Shown here in pieces: positions 1-8,743 of a stretch of 64,000 bases of DNA. The position numbers and the translations under genes are program-made. Within the stretch, counting starts at the first letter, position 1. Every line of letters begins with the position of its first letter. The notes under the pieces were generated by a model. That model was not told the origin of the DNA. It searched no databases and saw nothing but the letters and a program-made list of their open reading frames with translations. The stretch is from CBDCDJ01 sp965215355 (GTDB lineage Bacteria > Deinococcota > Deinococci > Deinococcales > Trueperaceae): contig CBDCDJ010000007.1 in NCBI GenBank assembly GCA_965215355.1, positions 310,001 through 374,000 of the forward strand, in the 5' to 3' direction.

Positions 1-429
1 GAACATTCCCGGCTTCGTGGTGAAGCGGGCGACGTTGTTGTGCAGGACGCCGCCCTCGTCGGGGTAGGTAAAGGTGACGAACACGTAACCGTTCTCGGGC
101 TCCAGACAGACCCCCGCCGCCCCCGACTGGCTGGCCCCGTACAGGTCGGGCGTTTGCTTCTCGAGCGTGGGCACCTTGGCGAACGCATGTACGGTGCGGT
201 CGTTGGTCACCACCTTGACCTCGCCCTGCAACTCGGTCACGAAGTAAAGAGGGTCGTCCGGAGCGTCACCCGGGTCAGGCACGAAAGCGACGGATGTGGG
301 CAAGTAAAAACCCACGCTGTCGACTTCCAGGCTGTAACCCGGCCGGAGTGCCCAATTGCTCAGGTCTTCCGCCGCTGCGAAGCTCAGGACGGTCAGGCAA
401 ACGAGACCTAGAACGGTTTTTGGCGACAC
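1..429 (-). CDS. Secreted sugar-dehydrogenase-like beta-propeller protein (N-terminal part)
   Basis: Only the first ~143 codons are inside the window; the gene runs off the left edge. A GTG start at 429 gives a signal peptide (MSPKTVLGLVCLTVLSFAAA) and then a mature chain containing PTSVAFVPDP, LYFVTELQGEVKVV and an ENGYVFVTFTYPDEGG stretch. This resembles the first blade of PQQ-type glucose/sorbosone dehydrogenases, soluble periplasmic aldose oxidases. It starts 9 nt after the upstream epimerase stop, so it is probably in that operon. The family assignment is inference from a partial sequence; other secreted beta-propellers are possible. Confidence 0.55.
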   Translation of the reverse strand, partial: MSPKTVLGLVCLTVLSFAAAEDLSNWALRPGYSLEVDSVGFYLPTSVAFVPDPGDAPDDPLYFVTELQGEVKVVTNDRTVHAFAKVPTLEKQTPDLYGASQSGAAGVCLEPENGYVFVTFTYPDEGGVLHNNVARFTTKPGMF

Positions 430-438
430 GGCTGCCCG

Positions 439-1497
439 TCAGGCTGTCGCTGCGAGCGCGGGCGTGGCCGCGTCCGACCAGAAAAAGTTGGCGTCGATTT
501 GTTGGGTGGCCAGCAGGTACTCGAGCTGCTTGAGCCGCGTAAAGCCGCGGTGGTTGAAGGTTTCCGCGGTCATGTCGATGCGCTTGAATACTTCGTAAAG
601 TTGCCGCGCGCCGCGCTCGGCGTCCCACTCGCAACTGAAACCGGGCAGAGAAGCATTGATTTTGTCGAACGACACTCGGTAGCTGCGGTTGTCGCTCTCC
701 AAGTCGCCGAAACTCAGTTGGCAACCCGGAAAAACCTCGGCGACGATTTCGGCGATTTCGCGCACCTGATAGTTTTGCGCGGTGTCGCCCACGTTGAAGA
801 TTTCGTTGTGGACCGTTTCTCGAGGGGCTTTCAGGGTGCAAATAATCGCCTTGGCGATGTCGAGCGCGTGAACCAGGGGCCGCCAGGGCGTGCCGTCCGA
901 AATCATCTTGATTTCTTTCGTCGTCCAGGCGAGCCCGGCCAGGTTGTTCAACACGATGTCGAAGCGCATCCGCGGCGACGCCCCGAAAGCGGTCGCGTTG
1001 CGCATGAAGGTCGGCGAGAAGGTGTCACTCGCCATCGGCTGCAAGTCGCGCTCGACCAACGTTTTGCAAATCGCGTAGGCGGTCTGCGGATTCGTCGCGC
1101 CGGTCTCGTCGACGTGGTCCGCGCTCGTCGCCACGCCGTAGACGCTGCACGACGACATGTAGACGAAGCGCTCCACGCCCGCCGCCTTGGCGAGTTCGGC
1201 GATTTTGAGCGAGCCCTTGTGGTTGATGTCGTAGGTGATGGTGGGGGAGAGCGCGCCGATGGGGTCGTTGGACAACTCAGCCATGTGGACGACCGCGTCG
1301 ACACCCGCGAAGTCTTCTTTGGTGAGGTTGCGCAGGTCTTTGTTGAGGGTCTCGGCGCTGCGCTCGACGCCGTTGTAGAGCCAGCCGACCTTGTAAAAGC
1401 CGGTGTCGACGCCGATAACATCGAAACCTTCTTTTAAGAGCAAGGGCGCGAGGAGCGACCCCAGGTAACCTTCGGTGCCGGTAACGAGAACTTTCAT
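439..1497 (-). CDS. NAD-dependent sugar epimerase/dehydratase (extended SDR)
   Basis: A 352-residue extended short-chain dehydrogenase. The Rossmann motif TGTEGYLG (GxxGxxG) is at residues 7-14, an Asp ending beta-2 (VIGVD) points to NAD, and the catalytic Tyr-Lys pair is YAICK near residue 142 with a preceding SSCSVYG Ser. Such enzymes epimerise or dehydrate nucleotide sugars in the cytoplasm. It lies 10 nt downstream of the LhgO-like gene and two genes after rfbF, so a CDP-activated hexose derivative is a plausible substrate (inference). The last ~40 residues after the SDR core have no recognised domain. Confidence 0.85.
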   Translation of the reverse strand: MKVLVTGTEGYLGSLLAPLLLKEGFDVIGVDTGFYKVGWLYNGVERSAETLNKDLRNLTKEDFAGVDAVVHMAELSNDPIGALSPTITYDINHKGSLKIAELAKAAGVERFVYMSSCSVYGVATSADHVDETGATNPQTAYAICKTLVERDLQPMASDTFSPTFMRNATAFGASPRMRFDIVLNNLAGLAWTTKEIKMISDGTPWRPLVHALDIAKAIICTLKAPRETVHNEIFNVGDTAQNYQVREIAEIVAEVFPGCQLSFGDLESDNRSYRVSFDKINASLPGFSCEWDAERGARQLYEVFKRIDMTAETFNHRGFTRLKQLEYLLATQQIDANFFWSDAATPALAATA

Positions 1498-1506
1498 GCT
1501 TGACTC

Positions 1507-2736
1507 CTAAACCTTTGCGTTGGTTTGAGTGATGGTGTTGGCCGGTGCGGGAACTCGAGCCGCCACGTACTTGCCGATTTCTAAAGACGAGGTGGCTGCG
1601 GGAGAGGGTGCGTTGCAGACGTGCAGCGCGTTACGGCCTTCGACGATTAAGAAATCGTCAACCAGCGCCCCGTCGGGCTTCAGGGCTTGAGCGCGCACGC
1701 CCGCGTGGGTCGGGGTAACGTCGTCGGCCTGAACCTCGGGGATGAGCTTTTGCAAGCTCTTGACGAACGCGCCTTTGCTGTACGAACGAATCATTTCCTT
1801 GATACCCTCGTCCATATTCTTCAGCGCGAGCTTCCAGAAGCCGCCGTAGGTCAGGACTTCGGCCAGGTCTCGAGCACTAAAATCGGTCTTGGTGTAGCCC
1901 TCACGCTTGAAGCTCAGCACCGCGTTCGGTCCAGCGTGGACGCTGCCGTCTATCATGCGGGTAAAGTGGACGCCCAAAAAGGGAAAGTCCGGGTTCGGCA
2001 CCGGGTAGATGAGGTTTTTGACGAGGTAACGCTTTTCGGGCACGAGTTCGTAATACTCGCCGCGGAAGGGGACGATCTTCGCGCCGGGGTCGGAGCCCTC
2101 GAGCTTCGCCACCCGGTCGCTGTGCAGCCCCGCGCAGTTCACCACGAACCGGGTTTCGAAAGCGCCGCGCGTCGTCTCGACCACGACGCTCTCGCTGCGG
2201 TGGACGATGCCGGTGACGCTCGTGGTCAAAAACAGTTCGCCGCCCCGTGCCTTGACCAGTTCGGCCAACTTCAAGCACACCTGTTTGTAGTTGACGATGC
2301 CGGTCGAGGGTACGTGAACCCCGGCCACCGCGCTGACGTGCGGCTCGTACTCCTTGACTTCCGCCGCGTCGAGTTTTTTAACCTCGAGCCCGTTCTCCAG
2401 GCCCCGCTGGTACAGCGTCTCGAGCTGCGGCAATTCTCCCGGCTCGGTCGCGACGATGACCTTGCCGCAAACGTCGTGCTCGAGGCCGTGCTCTTTACAA
2501 AATTCAACAATCGAGCGGCTGCCCTCGCGGGCGAACCGCGCCTTGAAGCTGCCCGGCTTGTAGTAGATGCCCGAGTGGATGACGCCGCTGTTGTTGCCGG
2601 TCTGGTGTGCGGCGAAGCCCGCCTCTTTTTCGAACAGCACGACTCGCGCGCCGGGGAAACGTTTTGTGAGCGCCTCCGCCGTGGCGAGCCCGACGATGCC
2701 GCCGCCGATGATGGTGTAGTCGTACATGAACGACAT
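1507..2736 (-). CDS. lhgO: L-2-hydroxyglutarate oxidase-like FAD-dependent oxidoreductase
   Basis: A 409-residue DAO-family flavoprotein. The FAD-binding IIGGGIVGLATAEAL is at residues 8-22, followed by FEKE and HQTGNNSGVIHSGIYYKPGS, characteristic of LhgO, which oxidises L-2-hydroxyglutarate to 2-oxoglutarate. The ATG at 2736 overlaps the rfbF stop by one base (TAATG), so I prefer it to the upstream in-frame ATG at 2772; translation is probably coupled. LhgO homologues also occur in polysaccharide loci, where their substrate is uncertain, so a role in modified-sugar synthesis is possible here. Confidence 0.85.
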   Translation of the reverse strand: MSFMYDYTIIGGGIVGLATAEALTKRFPGARVVLFEKEAGFAAHQTGNNSGVIHSGIYYKPGSFKARFAREGSRSIVEFCKEHGLEHDVCGKVIVATEPGELPQLETLYQRGLENGLEVKKLDAAEVKEYEPHVSAVAGVHVPSTGIVNYKQVCLKLAELVKARGGELFLTTSVTGIVHRSESVVVETTRGAFETRFVVNCAGLHSDRVAKLEGSDPGAKIVPFRGEYYELVPEKRYLVKNLIYPVPNPDFPFLGVHFTRMIDGSVHAGPNAVLSFKREGYTKTDFSARDLAEVLTYGGFWKLALKNMDEGIKEMIRSYSKGAFVKSLQKLIPEVQADDVTPTHAGVRAQALKPDGALVDDFLIVEGRNALHVCNAPSPAATSSLEIGKYVAARVPAPANTITQTNAKV

Positions 2737-3515
2737 TACCAGGTTTTCCAGGGGGCTTCGCCCGACGCCCACATCTGCTCGAGCTTGTTCTTGTCGTGGA
2801 GCGTGTCCATCGGGTGCCAGAAGCCGTGGTGTTTGTAAGCAGCCAAACGGCCCTCTTCGGCCATGTTTTCCAAGGGCGCTTTTTCCCAGTCCATCCGCTC
2901 GCTCTCGTCCTCGATGTAGTTCAGGGCCTCGGGCTCGACCACGAAATAGCCGCCGTTGATCCAGGCGCTGCCGCCCTGCGGTTTTTCCTTGAAGGTCGAA
3001 ATTTTCGTGTCGCTGTCGCCCAACGTAAACGCCCCGAAACGGCCCGGCGGCTGCACCGCGGTGAGCGTGACGAGCGCGTTCTGAGCTTTATGAAACCGTA
3101 TCAAGCAACCCACATCCACGTCGCTCACCCCGTCGCCGTAGGTCAAACAAAAGGTCTCGTCGCCGATGTGCTCGCGCACGCGCAACAGCCGCCCGCCCTT
3201 GAGCGTGCTTTCACCGGTGTCGATGAGCGTGACCGTCCACGGCTCGACCCCGTTCTGGTGAACGTGCATCTTGTTGTTTTTGAGGTCGAAGGTCACGTCC
3301 GAGCGGTGCAAAAAGTAGTTGGCAAAGTATTCCTTGATGATGTGCCCCTTGTAACCGCAACACACCACGAACTCGTCGACCCCGTGCGACGCGTAAATCT
3401 TCATGATGTGCCACAGGATGGGCTTGCCGCCGATTTCCACCATCGGTTTGGGTTTGACGGCCGTTTCTTCCGAAAGGCGCGTGCCCAGACCGCCTGCAAA
3501 GATGACGGCTTTCAT
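2736..3515 (-). CDS. rfbF: Glucose-1-phosphate cytidylyltransferase
   Basis: A 259-residue nucleotidyltransferase making CDP-glucose from CTP and glucose-1-phosphate, the entry step to CDP-3,6-dideoxyhexoses and related sugars. The signature AVIFAGGLGTRLSEET with KPKPMVEIGGKPILWHIM is at residues 3-36, followed by CCGYKGHIIKEYF and the acceptor-side LTYGDGVSDVD near residue 128. Length is normal for RfbF. It is first in a leftward operon with the LhgO-like protein and the epimerase. No CDP-glucose 4,6-dehydratase (rfbG) is visible in the window; it would have to lie further left or elsewhere. Confidence 0.93.
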   Translation of the reverse strand: MKAVIFAGGLGTRLSEETAVKPKPMVEIGGKPILWHIMKIYASHGVDEFVVCCGYKGHIIKEYFANYFLHRSDVTFDLKNNKMHVHQNGVEPWTVTLIDTGESTLKGGRLLRVREHIGDETFCLTYGDGVSDVDVGCLIRFHKAQNALVTLTAVQPPGRFGAFTLGDSDTKISTFKEKPQGGSAWINGGYFVVEPEALNYIEDESERMDWEKAPLENMAEEGRLAAYKHHGFWHPMDTLHDKNKLEQMWASGEAPWKTW

Positions 3516-3610
3516 GTGTAACCCCGTTTGTCGTGAACCTGATTGAGATATATCGTCATAACAGAAAAAGTATGCTACTTTTGAGCGCTGAATGTAGTGA
3601 TATATGCCCT

Positions 3611-3643
3611 TAAAAAGAACCCCCGGTCGTTAAACCGGGGGTT
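3611..3643 (-). terminator. Rho-independent terminator of the Big2 lipoprotein gene
   Basis: A perfect 10-bp stem (AACCCCCGGT at 3618-3627 with ACCGGGGGTT at 3634-3643) encloses a 6-nt loop. Read leftward it is followed by CTTTTTA. It lies 20 bp after the stop of the lipoprotein gene at 3664 and separates it from rfbF. Confidence 0.85.
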
Positions 3644-3663
3644 GGCAAGCTTGTGGGTTGTTC

Positions 3664-5181
3664 TTACGGGGCGGGGGTTGTGTACTCAACGACCAAAACA
3701 GGGGCTCCGGCTCCGTTGCCGGTGGTGTCAGCCTCAAATGACTTTGCCGCGCGGTAGTCGGTGGCGCTGTTAGGACCTGAGATGACCACGGCGAGCGCGT
3801 TGCTGGCTGCCCAGCCCTGACGGTTAACAATTTCCTGAACGACTGAAGTGATGTCTGCGCTACGTGACGCCTCAGTCGCCCTGTTACCTTGCCACGCTGC
3901 TGGAGCCCACGCCACTTCAGCAGTCGTAGTTGGGCGGCTAGAAATGCCGTTCACTTCTTTTTCAACGAACGGTTGAGCGTTGTCTGAAGCCTCACCCCTA
4001 ATGGTGAAGCTGGGCGTTCCCGCCCCAGGAGTAGGCTTGTTGATAGCCGTAAATTGGATGTAAGCGCTCGTAATGGTCGCACCGCTGGGAATCGTCACGT
4101 TTTGAAAACGAATGCCGATAAGTTGGTTGCCGCGAGACCCACTCGAGGGGTTAATATCGTTCGTTATATCGAGGTCGTCGCTTGTGGTGAAGACACTGTT
4201 CGGGGGAAAGCTAGTGTTGCTGAACTCCAAGAACTGTTCGGCATCGTCAGTACCTTCGATAACGTCGAAGCTGCCGCTACCGGGTGTCGTCGTGCCGCTG
4301 CTGACGGTCACTTGAACCGTGTCGGACTTGCTGGGGTCGGCGGTGCTGGTCGCCGTGATGGTTGCGGGGCCTACAGTGTTGGCGGTGACAAGGCCGTTGG
4401 CGTCGACCGAAGCGATGTTGGGGTCGCTGCTCTCCCAGGTCACGCCCGTGTCGGCGTTGCCGGTCACGGTCGCGCTGAGTTGTTGAGTTTCGTTGACGTT
4501 CAGAGTGAAGTCATCTTGGTCGATATCGACGACGACTTGCGCTTCCGCCGTAACGGTCACCATGACGGTATCCTGCTTGGTGGCGTCGACGGTGCTGGTG
4601 GCGGTGATGGTGACCGGACCACCTGCGGTGACGCCGGTGACGACGCCGGTGTTGGCGTCAACGCTGGCGATGTTGGGATCGCTGCTCTCCCAAGTAACGG
4701 TGTCAGCGGCACCGCCGGTCACCTCGACATCGACCTCGAGGTCTTTCTCTTGGTCGACGCCGAGTTCAAAGTCTTCGCTGTCGATGGTGACGCTGGTAAC
4801 GGTAGGAGTGCCGCCGTTGCCCCCGTCGTCTTCCTCGTTGAAGGTAGCCGTCACCGTGGTGTCGGCGTTCAACGTGACTACGCAGGAGTTGGCCTCGGCG
4901 CCGGTGCCGGCGGTGCAGCCCTCAAAGCCGGCGAATGTGGAGCCGTCGGCGCGAGTGGCCGTCAGGGTGACCGTGGTGCCTGAGTCGAACTGTGCGCTTC
5001 CGGTGGTGTCGCCGGTACCGAGGTTGATACCCTCGGGCGCGCTCGTGACGGTGCCGTTGCCGTCTCCGGCTTTGTCGACGGTCAGCCTGACCATCGTGTC
5101 GACGGTGCCGCCACCGCAGGCGGCGAAGAGCAGGCCGAGAACGACCAAGCTGAGGACGAGTAAACTTTGTTTTAGTTTCAT
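3664..5181 (-). CDS. Big2-domain lipoprotein with C-terminal DNRLRE-like domain
   Basis: A 505-residue exported lipoprotein. ATG 5181 has GAGG about nine bases upstream; the signal peptide ends in a lipobox LLFAAC, so Cys ~21 should be lipidated. Residues ~30-110 form a repeat-like domain with one Cys pair, then come two tandem bacterial Ig-like (Big2) domains, both containing TWESSDPNIASVDAN and ending in TITATST. The last ~180 residues (YIQFTA, RSADITSVVQEIV, VVEYTTP) resemble DNRLRE beta-sandwich modules of secreted proteins. A surface or adhesive role is likely but not shown. It stands alone, with its own terminator. Confidence 0.75.
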   Translation of the reverse strand: MKLKQSLLVLSLVVLGLLFAACGGGTVDTMVRLTVDKAGDGNGTVTSAPEGINLGTGDTTGSAQFDSGTTVTLTATRADGSTFAGFEGCTAGTGAEANSCVVTLNADTTVTATFNEEDDGGNGGTPTVTSVTIDSEDFELGVDQEKDLEVDVEVTGGAADTVTWESSDPNIASVDANTGVVTGVTAGGPVTITATSTVDATKQDTVMVTVTAEAQVVVDIDQDDFTLNVNETQQLSATVTGNADTGVTWESSDPNIASVDANGLVTANTVGPATITATSTADPSKSDTVQVTVSSGTTTPGSGSFDVIEGTDDAEQFLEFSNTSFPPNSVFTTSDDLDITNDINPSSGSRGNQLIGIRFQNVTIPSGATITSAYIQFTAINKPTPGAGTPSFTIRGEASDNAQPFVEKEVNGISSRPTTTAEVAWAPAAWQGNRATEASRSADITSVVQEIVNRQGWAASNALAVVISGPNSATDYRAAKSFEADTTGNGAGAPVLVVEYTTPAP

Positions 5182-5501
5182 GCAGGTTTCCCTCACAAAG
5201 AATTGAACGGATGTCGGTGTTCAAACGAGCTTGTGTGAAATCGGAACGTCGGCTTCGGTGTGCTGGTCCTACCGGCCCCCTTTCGTCTGAACTCAGGCCG
5301 TGGGACCTGAGTCGGGTTGCTGAAGTCTCAATTACCGGTGCGGTGGCACGACTGTCGACTCTTCAGGGTCACATGACGTTGCTGACAAGCCCTCCTTCCC
5401 CCAAACCGCACGACTATCTTGCATCATGACGATTAGCTGGAAATAAGTGTATAAGGTTTTTCACATGCTGTGCGGGTGGGTTTAAGGTCTACAAGTGAGG
5501 T
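5182..5501. other. Intergenic region without a recognised gene
   Basis: About 320 bp upstream of the leftward lipoprotein gene. It must hold that gene's promoter, but I see no convincing -35/-10 pair. Short open frames here have atypical composition and no ribosome binding site. Confidence 0.5.
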
Positions 5502-6356
5502 TTACAACAGGCCGAGCTGTGCAGCCTTGGCGCGGCCGTCGTCTTCGAAAAACATTGCAAAGACGCGCTCGGCGAGCGCTGCGGACATCGTGCCCGCCCT
5601 GACCTGGGGCCAGCCGTCCAGGTTGCACAAAAAGACGGTCCTGGGGTAGGGCAGGTAAAACCTCACCCGGATTTTTTCATAGTTCATGGCGGCGAGCACG
5701 GCGGTGCGGTGCAGGCCCTGGCGAATCACGAAGCGGTAGTCGTCGTCCGTTTTGAGAAAGTAGCCGCGGATGTCGCCGTCGTGGCCGTGACCAGACCGAA
5801 AGCCGTGGGTTTGGATGGAGCGGTAGGTGTGGGTCAGGCGCTCTAACTCCAGGCCGCCCTTGGCGTCCGACACGGGTCCGTAGCCTTGGTTGCCTTGCGA
5901 GCCGTCCAGACCCTTTTCGGCCCTGGTCGTGGATGCGTGCGGGTCCCACGGGAAAAAGGGTTGGAACGGCGGCATTTTGTAGTTGGCGAGTTCGCTGTCT
6001 GCAAAAGCGCTCCGCGCCTGGGGGGTGACGAAAAAAGCCTCGAGCACCGTTTCGGGTCGGTACTTTTGGTAAAAATCGTAGAGCGCCGAGGTTTCGTAGC
6101 TGAGTTCGGGGTCGGCCTCGAACTGCTTCAGGGTTTGGACGAAAGGATGCCAGCCCGCCGGGTCGTAGGAAAAGTGGTAGGGATACATACACTTCTCTAA
6201 CGGCACCTCGAAAGCGACGTCGCCGTGTTGGTAGTGGGCGTCGAAGGGGTGCTCGAGGGGGGTGAGCGGTGTGAGTCCGGCAGCAGCTCGCCTGGGAACG
6301 ACGTCGAGGCCAAAACGGTTCAAAACGGAGCGTGCGGGCTTTTTGATAAACTTCAT
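5502..6356 (-). CDS. Uncharacterised protein, possibly linked to polysaccharide biosynthesis
   Basis: A 284-residue soluble protein. I chose ATG 6356 because AAAGGA lies about eight bases upstream and the coding-like sequence (MKFIKKPARSVLNRFGLDVVPR) begins there. The basic N-terminus KPARSVLNRFGLDVVPR resembles N-termini common in polysaccharide-cluster methyltransferases and glycosyltransferases, but no methyltransferase motif follows. Residues ~205-245 (DDYRFVIRQGLHRTAVLAAMNYEKIRVRF) recall the G-x-H-R core of ParB/sulfiredoxin-like folds. I do not recognise the family. Its place between a lipoprotein and an ABC exporter suggests cell-envelope work. Confidence 0.6.
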   Translation of the reverse strand: MKFIKKPARSVLNRFGLDVVPRRAAAGLTPLTPLEHPFDAHYQHGDVAFEVPLEKCMYPYHFSYDPAGWHPFVQTLKQFEADPELSYETSALYDFYQKYRPETVLEAFFVTPQARSAFADSELANYKMPPFQPFFPWDPHASTTRAEKGLDGSQGNQGYGPVSDAKGGLELERLTHTYRSIQTHGFRSGHGHDGDIRGYFLKTDDDYRFVIRQGLHRTAVLAAMNYEKIRVRFYLPYPRTVFLCNLDGWPQVRAGTMSAALAERVFAMFFEDDGRAKAAQLGLL

Positions 6357-6721
6357 AAGGGTTTCCTTTGAAGTTGAGTATATGGATTTTCGGCTGCACT
6401 GCAAATTAAGTAATTCAAACCGGGTCGACATCTTCGAGACAGGTTGAAAAGCGACCCTGCCCGGGGTGACACCTTTTTACCGGGGTGATACCTTTTAAAA
6501 AGAGTTGCTCCTGAGTCGTCGTACCCCGCCCGTTACGGTTGTTGACGGGGTGAGGCTGTAACAAGACTGTACACCACGTTACATACAAGTTCGGCGCGCG
6601 CGTCACACGCGGTTATCATATCCGTCACAACAAACGCTTTGGTAAAGCGCTATAGTTGGAGCGTGATGTGCCCTATAAAGCCGGAGCGTCGGCTCTTCCC
6701 CGAAAGAAACCCGTTTCAACT
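6357..6721. other. Divergent intergenic region with a tandem repeat and a small dyad
   Basis: A 365-bp region between two divergent genes. It contains two near-identical 17-18-bp direct repeats (CCGGGGTGAYACCTTTT at 6461-6478 and 6480-6496) and a small dyad CGCTTT-GGT-AAAGCG at 6635-6649 just before a TATAGT hexamer that could be the -10 of the ABC exporter. Both promoters are presumably here; the assignment is tentative. Confidence 0.4.
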
Positions 6722-8527
6722 ATGAAAACGTTTCGCAAGATTTACGCCCTGCTGTCTCAACGAGAGCGGCGACAGGTGGTCTGGATCCTGCCCGTCATCA
6801 CCTTGATGGCCTTGTTGCAGGTCGTGGGCATCGCTTCGGTCGCCCCTTTCATGGCCCTCGTCGCCAACCCCAACACGATAACGACCAACAAGTACCTCAG
6901 TTGGGCCTACACCACCTTCGGCTTCACCAACTCCACCAGCTTTCTGATCGCCTCGGGTCTCGGCGCGCTTTTGGTTATCTTGTTCACCAACCTGTTCACG
7001 GCCTACACGACCTGGTTGATTTACAAGTTTTCGTGGGACACCTATCACTCGTTGTCCGAGCGCACCCTCATCAACTACCTGTACAAGCCTTACAGCTTTT
7101 ACCTGAACCGCAACACCGCCGACCTCGGCAAAAACATCCTGTCCGAAGTCAGCGACACGGTGCGTCAGGTGCTCGTCCCGTCGATGAACCTCGTCTCCAG
7201 AAGCGTGGTGGCGACGTTCGTGCTGCTCACGCTCGTCGTCATCAACCCCCTTTTGGCCCTCATCATGTTCGGGCTCATCGGCGGGGCCTACGGCATCATT
7301 TTTTACTTCGTGAGGCGCAAGCTTTCGGCCTACGGCGAGGCGAAAGTCAAGGCCAACCGCGAGCGCTTTCACAGCGTTTTGGAGGCCCTGGCGGGCGTCA
7401 AAGAGGTCAAGTTGCTCGGCAAAGAGCCGATTTTTATTCGGCGTTACTCGAAGCCGTCGCGTAAGTACGCCCACGTCACGGCGGCCAACCAGGTCATCGC
7501 CCAGCTGCCGAGCTACGGCCTCGAGGCTTTGGCCTTTGGCGGCGTTTTGTTGATGGTCGTTTATTTACTGTCTCAAGGGCAGGACGTGACGAGCATTTTG
7601 CCGACCCTGACCGTTTACGTGTTCGCGATTTACCGACTGATGCCCGCGCTGCAAAGCATTTTTTCGGCCGTCACCTCGATTCGCTCGAACGAGGCTTCGC
7701 TCAACACGGTCTACCGGGACATCCAGTCTTCGAAGGTGCCTGAAATGGTCGACCGCGACACGCTGCCGCCCCTGCCTTTTAAGGACAAGCTCGAGCTGAA
7801 AAACGTGACTTTCACCTACCCCGAGATGGACCAGCCCGTGCTGGAGAACTTCAACTTAAGCATTCGCGCCAACACCTCGGTCGCGTTCGTCGGCTCGACC
7901 GGCTCGGGCAAGACGACGACCGTCGACCTGCTGTTGGGGTTGCTCTCGCCCGAGCAGGGCCAGCTCGTCGTCGACGGGGTACCGGTGACCGCCGAGAACA
8001 CCCCCAACTGGATGAAAAACTTGGGCTACGTGCCGCAAGTCATCTACTTGAACGACGACACCATAGCGCGCAACATCGCCTTCGGGGTTCACCACACCAA
8101 GGTCGACCGCGCGGCGGTCGAACGGGCCGCCAAACTCGCCAACATCCACGACTTCATCGTCAACGACTTACCCCAAGGCTACGACACGGCCGTCGGCGAG
8201 CGCGGCGTGCGGCTGAGCGGCGGTCAGCGCCAGCGCTTGGGCATCGCTCGAGCCCTGTACCACAACCCGGAAGTGCTCATTTTGGACGAGGCGACGAGCG
8301 CGCTCGACGGCGTCACCGAAGAGAACATCTTCAGCGCGGTCGACAACATCGGCAAGTCCAAGACCGTCATCATGATTGCCCACCGCATAAGTACGGTGCG
8401 CAACTGCGACACGATTTATCTGCTCGACCACGGCCGCGTGCTCGCCAAGGGCAGCTACGACGAACTGCTGGCGACGAGCCCGCAGTTCCGCGCCATCGCC
8501 CAGGTAGAGCCGGTCGCCGTGACCTGA
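6722..8527 (+). CDS. ABC exporter, fused permease and ATPase (MsbA/PglK-like)
   Basis: A 601-residue half-transporter. The N-terminal ~330 residues hold six predicted membrane helices (first VVWILPVITLMALLQVVGIA); the C-terminal ATPase has Walker A GSTGSGKTT, signature LSGGQRQRLGIARAL, Walker B VLILDEATSALD and the switch AHR. It should act as a homodimer exporting a lipid-linked or hydrophobic substrate. An earlier in-frame ATG at 6656 gives a non-conserved basic leader; ATG 6722 (MKTFRKIYALLSQRERRQ) is the family-like start. Nearby sugar-nucleotide genes suggest a PglK-like lipid-linked glycan flippase, by context only. Confidence 0.85.
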   Translation: MKTFRKIYALLSQRERRQVVWILPVITLMALLQVVGIASVAPFMALVANPNTITTNKYLSWAYTTFGFTNSTSFLIASGLGALLVILFTNLFTAYTTWLIYKFSWDTYHSLSERTLINYLYKPYSFYLNRNTADLGKNILSEVSDTVRQVLVPSMNLVSRSVVATFVLLTLVVINPLLALIMFGLIGGAYGIIFYFVRRKLSAYGEAKVKANRERFHSVLEALAGVKEVKLLGKEPIFIRRYSKPSRKYAHVTAANQVIAQLPSYGLEALAFGGVLLMVVYLLSQGQDVTSILPTLTVYVFAIYRLMPALQSIFSAVTSIRSNEASLNTVYRDIQSSKVPEMVDRDTLPPLPFKDKLELKNVTFTYPEMDQPVLENFNLSIRANTSVAFVGSTGSGKTTTVDLLLGLLSPEQGQLVVDGVPVTAENTPNWMKNLGYVPQVIYLNDDTIARNIAFGVHHTKVDRAAVERAAKLANIHDFIVNDLPQGYDTAVGERGVRLSGGQRQRLGIARALYHNPEVLILDEATSALDGVTEENIFSAVDNIGKSKTVIMIAHRISTVRNCDTIYLLDHGRVLAKGSYDELLATSPQFRAIAQVEPVAVT

Positions 8528-8710
8528 GCCCCCGATGTTCGAGGTGACACGTCATCGTTTGCGCGTCCGGGCCTAGACGCTGCGCTGTGCACGGGCTCGT
8601 ACCTTTTGGTAGCGGTGGCAGACGAGCCTTGAACCCTTCACCGTTTGTCGGCGGCCTCAATGCAAGACCTCGACACACACCGCGCTTGAAGCCGGTGCTA
8701 GCATAAAGCC

Positions 8711-8743
8711 ATGAAGAAATTTACTCGAGGCAGGCGCTCATGA
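8711..8743 (+). CDS. Possible leaderless 10-codon leader peptide upstream of the MoxR gene
   Basis: ATG 8711 follows a -10-like TAGCAT (8699-8704) with only six bases between, the leaderless spacing seen at several genes here. The frame reads MKKFTRGRRS and its TGA overlaps the ATG of the MoxR gene (ATGA at 8740-8743). The ribosome binding sequence for MoxR (GAGG at 8727-8730) lies inside it. It may serve only to load ribosomes and couple translation. No protein evidence is possible at this size. Confidence 0.4.
   Translation: MKKFTRGRRS

Noticed and set aside
499..1437. 312-codon plus-strand frame opposite the epimerase
   Set aside because: Antisense shadow of a clearly conserved SDR gene; composition is typical of reversed high-GC coding DNA.
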